Positions 14,136-19,913 of a stretch of DNA of 19,913 bases are shown here, piece by piece. Made by a program: the position numbers and the translations under genes. The notes below the pieces were generated by a model. The model was given only the letters and a program-made list of their open reading frames with translations. It made no database searches and was not told the DNA's origin. The DNA is from an uncultured Clostridium sp. (lineage in GTDB: Bacteria > Bacillota > Clostridia > UBA1212 > UBA1255): positions 1 through 19,913 of the forward strand of contig UQSG01000038.1 of assembly GCA_900543695.1 (NCBI GenBank), read 5' to 3'. How positions within the stretch are numbered: the first letter of the stretch is position 1; the number at the start of each line of letters is the position of its first letter.

Positions 14136-14173
14136 TCTCATGTTTTTTGCTTTAATTCTAATGGTATTAAATT

Positions 14174-15199
14174 TTACTTTTTAAAGGCTTTAATCAAATG
14201 AAAAGCGCTTATTTTGCGAATTTCGCACGCGCCGTCGCTGCTCAGCAGATCCCCGCTTCTGAAATAGGAAAGCGCAGGGCAGCCGCGGCCGCAGACAACG
14301 TTCAAGGGACATTTCCCGCAGCCGTAATCCGTAGAAAGGCGAGAAGCCAAAAAAGAAGAAAACGTTTGAAAGGTCTGAGCAAGCGCCTCCCAGTCGAGGG
14401 AATACACGTTTGCCAGAGCGAACCGGCTGTCGTAAAGGTTCTGACACGGCTGCAGAGAGCCGTCCGGTTTGACGCAGAAATTATTTTGCGGCTCGGCGTC
14501 CGTCAGGTCGCAATGAGAGGCGGGCATGGGCAGCGAAACATTTTCAATCCCATGCTCTTCATAAAGCTGTTTAATGCGTAAAATAATATCGGCACGCTCC
14601 TGGACAGAAAGCTGCATTTCAGCCCAGTTCGCCGCAGCGTTTCCCTGAGGCGTTACAAACGCAAACGAAGGAAGCCCGCCCAGCTCCATAACAAACCAAA
14701 AATACTCCTCAAAAAAGGCCGCGTTCGTTTTATTCAGTACCATTTTATAAACAGGCCTGTTACAGAAGACACGCTTCCCCGTATTTGCCATTACTTTTGA
14801 AAAAACACCGGGGCCGCGCATACTGGCGTTTGCGGCTTCGTTGGGCCCGTCCAGACTGATCTGCAGGTAAAAATGCGGATTCCGTTCCATCAGCTCGTAG
14901 AACAGCGCGTTATCCAGCGTCCCGTTCGTAATAAAATTAAAGTCCATTTCCGGACAGCGAACGCTTAATTCGGAGATGGACTTTAAAATTCGATCAATTT
15001 GCGTATGTAACAGCGGTTCTCCGCCTGACAATGTTACGGCCCTGACATGATAGCGGACCTTGAGATCCGTTATAAAACGAAGCAGCACATCGGGATCGAG
15101 CTCCACCGTTTTCCGGTTTCTGCCGGAACTGTTATAACAGTCGCGGCAGTCCAGATTGCAGCGATTCGTGATTTCTATATATGCGCTTTTAATTATCAT
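14174..15199 (-). CDS. Radical SAM enzyme with SPASM-type C-terminus (peptide maturase)
   Basis: 341 residues. C14, C18 and C21 form the CX3CX2C that binds the SAM-cleaving 4Fe-4S cluster, and GGEP is at 59-62. The C-terminal third carries C242, C252, C294, C297, C303, C307 and C325 (CVKPDG ... PC, CGKCPLNVVCGRGC, GAC), the pattern of SPASM auxiliary clusters. SPASM enzymes in this size range modify peptides, for example forming thioether or carbon-carbon links. It lacks an N-terminal leader-binding domain, which fits with the separate PqqD-like gene. The start overlaps the stop of the preceding regulator by 11 bases. The chemistry performed is not predictable from sequence. Confidence 0.9.
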   Translation of the reverse strand: MIIKSAYIEITNRCNLDCRDCYNSSGRNRKTVELDPDVLLRFITDLKVRYHVRAVTLSGGEPLLHTQIDRILKSISELSVRCPEMDFNFITNGTLDNALFYELMERNPHFYLQISLDGPNEAANASMRGPGVFSKVMANTGKRVFCNRPVYKMVLNKTNAAFFEEYFWFVMELGGLPSFAFVTPQGNAAANWAEMQLSVQERADIILRIKQLYEEHGIENVSLPMPASHCDLTDAEPQNNFCVKPDGSLQPCQNLYDSRFALANVYSLDWEALAQTFQTFSSFLASRLSTDYGCGKCPLNVVCGRGCPALSYFRSGDLLSSDGACEIRKISAFHLIKAFKK

Positions 15200-16304
15200 A
15201 GTCGTCTACATATTTCCGGAGCATGCGCGACGCGTTCAGGAACTGTTTTTTGTTCAGTCTGTAATACGTGCGCTTTCCAACGTTGCGCTTAATGACGAAG
15301 CCGCAGCTGTTCAGAATCTCCATATGGTGCGTCAGCGAAGACATCGGGACGTCGAGCAGCCGGCTCAGCTCTCCGTTGTAGCATTCCTTTTCATGCAGGA
15401 TTTCAATGATCTGCGCGCGCGTCGTGTCAGTAAAGGCCTTAAACAGCTCGCCGAGCTTTTCTTCGTTGGAGTGGCCGCCCAGGAAATTATTATAATATTC
15501 CATGTAGCCGATCCCGAACGTATAATACAGGTTTCTGGACGCGTTTATTTTGCAGATCATGTTCGGTGCAAACAGCAGACCAATGACCTTTACTTCCTTT
15601 GTCGGAGGTGCAATATTCTGAGACAGAATTTCGATCTTCGACTCCGCCTCCTTTTCGCTGATTTCGTTCTCGACCACCGCAGCGTCAAGCGTCTTGTCAT
15701 TTATGCATGCGACAAGCGTTGCATTCAGCGTCGCACGCTGCGAGGAAAAATTGGCATATTCCAGAGAAAACTCTTCAAACATTTTCTGGATGTATTCTTT
15801 CAGCTTCGATACAGTCTCCTCGGGATGCTGAATAAAGGACATAACTTCCCATCGAATTTCCGTGGAAGCATTCAGGCCGTTCATATAGCTCATGAACAGA
15901 TCTCTCTCATTAATGATATCCTCATAGAATTTATCCTGGAAATTATTATAGGGATCATTGAATTTCATTGCCTGATAGATAATTTTTTTCGGCTCCCAGC
16001 GGTCGATCGCCCGGATCAGATCCTCGCACGACGAATACGTATCAATTTCCGTGCGAAACATCCAGTCGAACAAATTCATCCTTCTTTCCGCTTTATTTAC
16101 GAAAAACATGCGAAGACCGTCATTTAGCCTTTTGTTAGCGATAAAAAGTCTATAATAAGCGTCTGAAATTTTATCATTTGGCTTAAATCCCTGACGCGGA
16201 CAGATATCTTTATAGCTCTCTGTTGTCTGAACAGCGCTCAAAAGTGCAAAAAAATCAAACATTATTTCTTTATTTTTCTCTAAAGTATATTTGCAATCAG
16301 ACAT
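15189..16304 (-). CDS. ArsR-type winged-helix regulator with large N-terminal domain
   Basis: 371 residues, several times the size of ordinary ArsR proteins. The C-terminal winged helix is at about 283-365, with recognition helix VPMSSLTHHMEIL (319-331) and wing GKRTYYRL. No ArsR metal-binding cysteine box is evident. The N-terminal ~280 residues are of unknown family and share layout with the other two regulator-like proteins here. GGGAGG lies 7 bases before the ATG. It sits inside the modification operon and overlaps the radical SAM gene, so it probably controls this locus; the ligand could be the mature peptide (inference). Confidence 0.82.
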   Translation of the reverse strand: MSDCKYTLEKNKEIMFDFFALLSAVQTTESYKDICPRQGFKPNDKISDAYYRLFIANKRLNDGLRMFFVNKAERRMNLFDWMFRTEIDTYSSCEDLIRAIDRWEPKKIIYQAMKFNDPYNNFQDKFYEDIINERDLFMSYMNGLNASTEIRWEVMSFIQHPEETVSKLKEYIQKMFEEFSLEYANFSSQRATLNATLVACINDKTLDAAVVENEISEKEAESKIEILSQNIAPPTKEVKVIGLLFAPNMICKINASRNLYYTFGIGYMEYYNNFLGGHSNEEKLGELFKAFTDTTRAQIIEILHEKECYNGELSRLLDVPMSSLTHHMEILNSCGFVIKRNVGKRTYYRLNKKQFLNASRMLRKYVDDYDN

Positions 16305-16379
16305 TTCATATCCTCCCTTATCCTTCTTTCCACTGAAATTCCAGTTTTTACAGCCCTCATTCTAATATATGTACGAATT

Positions 16380-18509
16380 TTAGTCAAATGAAATTTTAAG
16401 GTTCTCGTCAGTTTTTGTGCTTATTTTGAACATTTTTATTAATTCAGAGCCCTTAAATTCGAACATAAAAGTCGAGAAAAATTCGTAAATATAAGGATTT
16501 TTTAGCCTTTTCACTTTGTAGGCGAAAATAATTTTTATTTTATATTTTTTATTTTTGGAATCATATACAAAAGTTGATTTTTTCCTTATTTTTACAGGAA
16601 ATTTCCAGTATTTTACTTTTCCATTTAAAGCACGATATACAGCTTCCATCCGCTCCTTCCATGGCTGTACACTGTCTATCTTAAGTATACCCTCTTTCAT
16701 CGTATTTTTATGCATGTCGACATATAAAAATTTCATGTCGTAACCATAATCTCCCTGCTTTCTGTATTTTTGCGGATTCATTTTTCGAACTGCCACGATG
16801 AATTCTCCGGGAAGCACGGATGGATTAAGTGCAAGCTCGAATTTCAGTTTTTTGCCGTCGCGGCGGATCGTTTCGCTGATGTCTCCGTTTCGGAAGCACA
16901 GCGGGCTCCCGGATCGGAGCTCCAGAAATTTTCCCTCCTGAAATTCCGCCTGTTTTCTTTTCCAGGCTTCCGACATGTAAAATGCATCTCTGAGCCGGCG
17001 CAGCGCGCGCCCGTTCATCTTCATTTTAAACGGGCTGTCCAGACAGGCGTGTGCGTCTACGGGGAGCCGAAAAAGACGCTCGTCCAGATCTTCATACTCC
17101 TTAAAAAAATCGCGCAGCTCCTGTACTGGCTCCAAAAATCCGGCTGGCTCGAATATTTTACAGGTGTAGTCCAATGCGAGATAAAGATAAAAATTAATAT
17201 CGTAGGCTATCGCCATTTTCAGGATCTCCTCTCGTTTCAGATGTTGAAAGCGTCGTGTGAGAAGTGCGGTGTCAAGATAGTTTCTGAGCTTAAGGCGCAG
17301 AAAAATATTCGGATCCTCTTCGCAGCTGATGTTGGAGCAGCCGAAATCGTCGACGGCCGTTACATAAAGCTGGCAGACATATAAATCCAGATCTCCAAGC
17401 ACATAAAACGCATATTCCTCCTCGAGCCGGATTTTTTGTCTGCGTGCCAGAATGCCGGCCGTGTGAGCTTCGTCGATGTAAAGCGCCGTGTGCAGCTCGG
17501 CCGTTACGCCTTCCTGCGGTACGACATAGGGGGTAAGATGAGTCGGATATTCCTCCGTCGGCGTTTCCGTCTGGCAAAAATTTCCGCCGTTCAAATAATA
17601 AAAGCCCAGCCGATTCATAATCGTGTGTGCGGCTTGGACGTCCTTTGCTTCTATGAGCAGGTCAATGTCGTCGCATTCTCTGGTCACCGCGTCGCCGTAT
17701 ATAAAATAAGAAACGGCAATGCCTTTATAGACGACGTATTGTATTCCGGCGGCTTCGAAGGCTTCTGTAATTTTCCGGCACCATTCCAGGCGTTTGGCTG
17801 CGGCGGCGAGATTCCGGGCTTTTGCAAGCTTGACCAGCTTGCCGAAGCGGCCGCTTTCCGGCATCACGTATGCGGAAAGCACGTTGATGACGCGGTGGTT
17901 GATCAGCATGGCGTAAAAATCTTTTGTGAATAAAAAGCTCTCTTTGCCTGCGCTGGGAGGCGTTTCTTCGATATAATCCTTCATTTTCCGGAGCATGTAG
18001 TCCTGCGCTTCGTATACGTATTTTTTGAGATAGTCCGGTGCGCTGTCGTAAATCCGCCTGTTGTACCTGCTGCTGAAGGCGGCATTGGGATCGTGCGTCG
18101 TGTTGTAAATCAAATTGACTTTTTTGGAAAGGAAAACCGTGATTTTATCCCGGAGTCGCGGCGTTTCAACCTTGAGGTATTTTCCGTTGCTGTTGCTGAC
18201 CTCCGTGACCTTGCCAAAGCAATATTCGCTTTCAATCTGTTCCGAGGCAACGGCGTTGTCGCCCTTCGTGATATACAGGAGCCCGTCGCCTGTTTTTTCG
18301 ATTCGGATAACTCTGTGGACGACGAGCTTGGGGGCCTGATCAATGCAGACAATGATATCTCCTATTTTATAGGCGTCCTGTTTTGTGACCTGAATGACGT
18401 CTCCGGCGACTAAAAAAGGGATCATGCTGTATCCGCCTACCGGCAGTCTTCCGCCGGTCTGCTGCAATTTCATGTCTGTAAGTGTTCTAAGTACGTTTCT
18501 GCCGTCCAT
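16380..18509 (-). CDS. S26-type peptidase domain fused to a nucleotidyltransferase (PF14907-like)
   Basis: 709 residues. Residues about 15-105 resemble the signal peptidase S26 / S24 fold: catalytic S28 in GYSM, H65 in VVHRV in the place used by SipW-type Ser/His enzymes, then KGDN (82-85). No membrane segment is visible, unlike normal signal peptidases. Residues about 195-500 match the uncharacterised nucleotidyltransferase NTP_transf_5: YKG (261-263) and the acidic R-x-x-DDIDLL (277-285). The last ~170 residues form a basic region I do not recognise. Nucleotidyltransferases of this family accompany some lasso peptide clusters. Two starts are possible: ATG 18509, with a 40-base overlap and weak GAGG, or ATG 18473, which gives an ATGA overlap with the upstream gene. 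Confidence 0.82.
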   Translation of the reverse strand: MDGRNVLRTLTDMKLQQTGGRLPVGGYSMIPFLVAGDVIQVTKQDAYKIGDIIVCIDQAPKLVVHRVIRIEKTGDGLLYITKGDNAVASEQIESEYCFGKVTEVSNSNGKYLKVETPRLRDKITVFLSKKVNLIYNTTHDPNAAFSSRYNRRIYDSAPDYLKKYVYEAQDYMLRKMKDYIEETPPSAGKESFLFTKDFYAMLINHRVINVLSAYVMPESGRFGKLVKLAKARNLAAAAKRLEWCRKITEAFEAAGIQYVVYKGIAVSYFIYGDAVTRECDDIDLLIEAKDVQAAHTIMNRLGFYYLNGGNFCQTETPTEEYPTHLTPYVVPQEGVTAELHTALYIDEAHTAGILARRQKIRLEEEYAFYVLGDLDLYVCQLYVTAVDDFGCSNISCEEDPNIFLRLKLRNYLDTALLTRRFQHLKREEILKMAIAYDINFYLYLALDYTCKIFEPAGFLEPVQELRDFFKEYEDLDERLFRLPVDAHACLDSPFKMKMNGRALRRLRDAFYMSEAWKRKQAEFQEGKFLELRSGSPLCFRNGDISETIRRDGKKLKFELALNPSVLPGEFIVAVRKMNPQKYRKQGDYGYDMKFLYVDMHKNTMKEGILKIDSVQPWKERMEAVYRALNGKVKYWKFPVKIRKKSTFVYDSKNKKYKIKIIFAYKVKRLKNPYIYEFFSTFMFEFKGSELIKMFKISTKTDENLKISFD

Positions 18510-19354
18510 AAATCCGAATACCTCATCTCGTATGTTTTGTCTGACAGCTGCGCTAACGTTTTGTATTTTGCTGGAATCTGTTTATCGTCTGCGGCGGAGA
18601 GCTGTCCCTTCAGCAGTTTTTGAAAACCGCTATATGTGTTTAGTTTTTTGAGATACGGCGTTTGGCTTCCGTATCCTTCCAGAAAGATGACGGCGTTGAT
18701 TTTATAATGGGCGTATCGTGTATTTTGCTCGGTTGGAAGCAGGTAACGCCTGATGGTCTCGCTTTCTATATAGTGCATTTCGCTGAACGGATTTCCGAAG
18801 ACTTCGCGTAAAATCTCGTATCCTCCCGGCCGAAGGGAAAGCTTTTTGAAAACAGGTTCTATACAGAGTGTTTTTTGTGATATATAAATCTCGTCGTCTG
18901 TGATATATTCATATCCACGCATCCACAGGAACGCGGCTAAGGTTGATTTTCCGGCCGTTGTGCTCGCTGATAAAATATAAGCCTTGTCGTCTTTGGCAAC
19001 AGCGGCTCCGTGGAGTGTGAGGATTCCGTCTTCGGGCACCAAAGTCAAATACATCAAATTCTCTATTATTTGCAGTGCGTTTGTGTCCCGAAGTTCGATT
19101 TTTTGTAATTCGGTCTCCCATGGGAGCAGGGAAAAAGCCGTGGATGTGTTTTGAGGACAATATATGCAGCAAATGTCTTTTGCATAAAGCGCTGTAAATT
19201 TTTTTCGGATTTTGTGTAAATCCGGCTTCTCTGCAGTTAACAAAAATGAATCGCACGAGTACATGCGTTCGTATATTTTGAGCAATTCTTCGTTATCCGA
19301 AACAACAATAAAGTCGTATTTACATTTCTCCCTTTTATAGTAAAGGACTCTCAT
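18470..19354 (-). CDS. HPr kinase-like ATPase (RiPP tailoring candidate)
   Basis: 294 residues. The C-terminal half has the HPrK/P core: H115 in LHGAAV, P-loop SASTTAGKST (129-138) and TDDEIYI (152-158). The N-terminal half is not the usual HprK domain, and the HPrK signature for interaction with HPr is not evident, so it is probably not the carbon-control enzyme. HPrK homologues next to PqqD-like proteins are known from paeninodin-type lasso clusters, where they phosphorylate the peptide's C-terminal serine. Here neither precursor ends in Ser, so the target residue would differ. The start overlaps the PqqD-like stop as ATGA, indicating coupled translation. Confidence 0.85.
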   Translation of the reverse strand: MRVLYYKREKCKYDFIVVSDNEELLKIYERMYSCDSFLLTAEKPDLHKIRKKFTALYAKDICCIYCPQNTSTAFSLLPWETELQKIELRDTNALQIIENLMYLTLVPEDGILTLHGAAVAKDDKAYILSASTTAGKSTLAAFLWMRGYEYITDDEIYISQKTLCIEPVFKKLSLRPGGYEILREVFGNPFSEMHYIESETIRRYLLPTEQNTRYAHYKINAVIFLEGYGSQTPYLKKLNTYSGFQKLLKGQLSAADDKQIPAKYKTLAQLSDKTYEMRYSDLWTAETYLEHLQT

Positions 19355-19620
19355 ACTGGAATTAAAATCTGTTTTTTGATCGCGTTTTCTGCAAATTCCT
19401 GTACATCCGCTTGAATCGTTGCTTCCGGTTCGTCATAAATCTTTGTTAATTCTTTCACGACGTCTTCTATTGACATGCCTTTTCGGAACAAGTCGATGAT
19501 GTCCAAGGCTATTTCGTCAAGAATGTGCGTATTTTCCGTCTCTGGATCATAGAAAACAGTTCCTTCTCCTTTTCCCAGCTTCGTTTCCTGCATTTTTCCA
19601 TTTATTGTATATTTTTCCAT
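19351..19620 (-). CDS. PqqD-like RiPP recognition protein
   Basis: 89 residues. The order of conserved parts is that of PqqD: GTVFYDPETENTHILDEIAL (strands and first helix, about 20-39), LFRKGMSIEDVVKEL, then TIQADVQEF near the end. PqqD-like domains form a winged helix that binds RiPP leader peptides and hands them to a maturase, typically a radical SAM enzyme. It is the first gene of the modification operon, 4-base overlap with the HPrK-like gene. AGGTGA lies about 9 bases before the ATG. It most likely binds the KKW-x-KP leaders of the two small peptides. Confidence 0.87.
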   Translation of the reverse strand: MEKYTINGKMQETKLGKGEGTVFYDPETENTHILDEIALDIIDLFRKGMSIEDVVKELTKIYDEPEATIQADVQEFAENAIKKQILIPV

Positions 19621-19662
19621 AATTTATTTCACCTGCCATTTCTTATAAATTCATCTAGTAAG

Positions 19663-19691
19663 AATATAGCACAAAATGTGCTACATTTCAA
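19663..19691 (-). promoter_or_regulatory. Promoter of the modification operon with dyad operator in its spacer
   Basis: On the minus strand: TTGAAA (19691-19686), 17-base spacer, TATATT (19668-19663). The spacer is almost filled by TAGCACA-N3-TGTGCTA (19667-19683), a perfect 7-bp inverted repeat. A protein on this site would sit between -35 and -10; the ArsR-type regulators of the locus are the obvious candidates. Confidence 0.8.
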
Positions 19692-19806
19692 CAAATGATT
19701 GAATATACATCAGTAATTTTCATTACAAGAACACTATTTAAAATTCCGTATTAATTCAATAAATATCTTTATTTTTAATCTTTATTCTTTGACTGGATTA
19801 TTTGAT

Positions 19807-19897
19807 GTTTTTACTCAAGAGTACGAGTTTAGTAAAAACGGCCTCAGGATCGTTCCAACCAGGCAAATTTTCGACTGATTTTCCTCTGTTTTTACTT
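19807..19897. repeat. Intergenic repeat, copy B (GTTTTTACT element)
   Basis: GTTTTTACT (19807-19815), 11 variable bases, GTTTAGTAAAAA (19827-19838), C, GGCC (19840-19843), then TTCCTCT and TTTTTACTT (19889-19897). Same block order and same 11-base interval as copy A at 9945-10065, but a shorter distance to the last block. It lies about 115 bases upstream of the modification-operon promoter and may continue past the window edge. Confidence 0.75.
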
Positions 19898-19913
19898 CCA
19901 GCCAGGTCCGCAA

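Noticed and set aside
15156..16127. 323-codon plus-strand frame
   Set aside because: Antisense shadow of the ArsR-type regulator and the start of the radical SAM gene, without recognisable motifs.

Overview
The window looks like chromosomal DNA from an anaerobic, probably gut-associated member of the Clostridia. The reasons are strong AGGAGG ribosome binding sites, moderate G+C with AT-rich gaps, and the gene families present. This is inference; there is no rRNA or other taxonomic marker.

Left part (1-3800) is a scarred accessory zone. It holds the 3' part of an initiator tRNA-fMet, the C-terminal remnant of a tyrosine integrase, a decayed IS3-like transposase, an intact AAA_14/DUF4143 ATPase, a 54-bp terminator present as two identical copies flanking about 2.4 kb, a predicted ATPase broken at a 10-base homopolymer, and the last ~34 codons of an ABC transporter.

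Middle part (3793-9860) holds a membrane-anchored glycoside hydrolase family 3 enzyme, an HTH-Fic pair, a secreted C39-like cysteine peptidase with two repeat domains, a GNAT acetyltransferase and a PlsC-like acyltransferase.

The right half (10162-19620, all minus strand) is the most interesting part: it looks like a ribosomally synthesised, post-translationally modified peptide (RiPP) locus in two transcription units. Unit 1 is transcribed from a strong promoter at 19663-19691 whose spacer is a perfect dyad. It encodes a PqqD-like leader-binding protein, an HPr-kinase-like ATPase, a fusion of an S26-type peptidase domain with a nucleotidyltransferase, an ArsR-type regulator with a large N-terminal domain, and a radical SAM/SPASM enzyme; it ends at a terminator at 14102-14135. 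Unit 2 is transcribed from a promoter at 13875-13903. It encodes a regulator relative lacking the winged helix, a 38-residue peptide, a second winged-helix regulator with a very basic N-terminal tail, a 48-residue peptide, and an NlpC/P60 plus peptidoglycan-binding protein, ending at a hairpin at 10132-10160.

The two small peptides, each directly behind a regulator-like gene and preceded by a strong ribosome binding site, align without gaps over KKW-x-KP ... E ... CS-x-Y. They are the likely substrates. A working model is that the PqqD-like protein presents the KKW-x-KP leader to the radical SAM enzyme, which modifies the Cys-containing C-terminal core; the HPr-kinase-like and nucleotidyltransferase proteins may tailor it further and the S26 domain may trim the leader; the ArsR-type proteins may sense the peptide. 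No lasso cyclase, asparagine synthetase-like gene or transporter lies in this window.

A conserved non-coding motif (GTTTTTACT-N11-GTTTAGTAAAAA) occurs upstream of the promoters at 9895-9924 and 19663-19691, which suggests a dispersed regulatory or mobile repeat.
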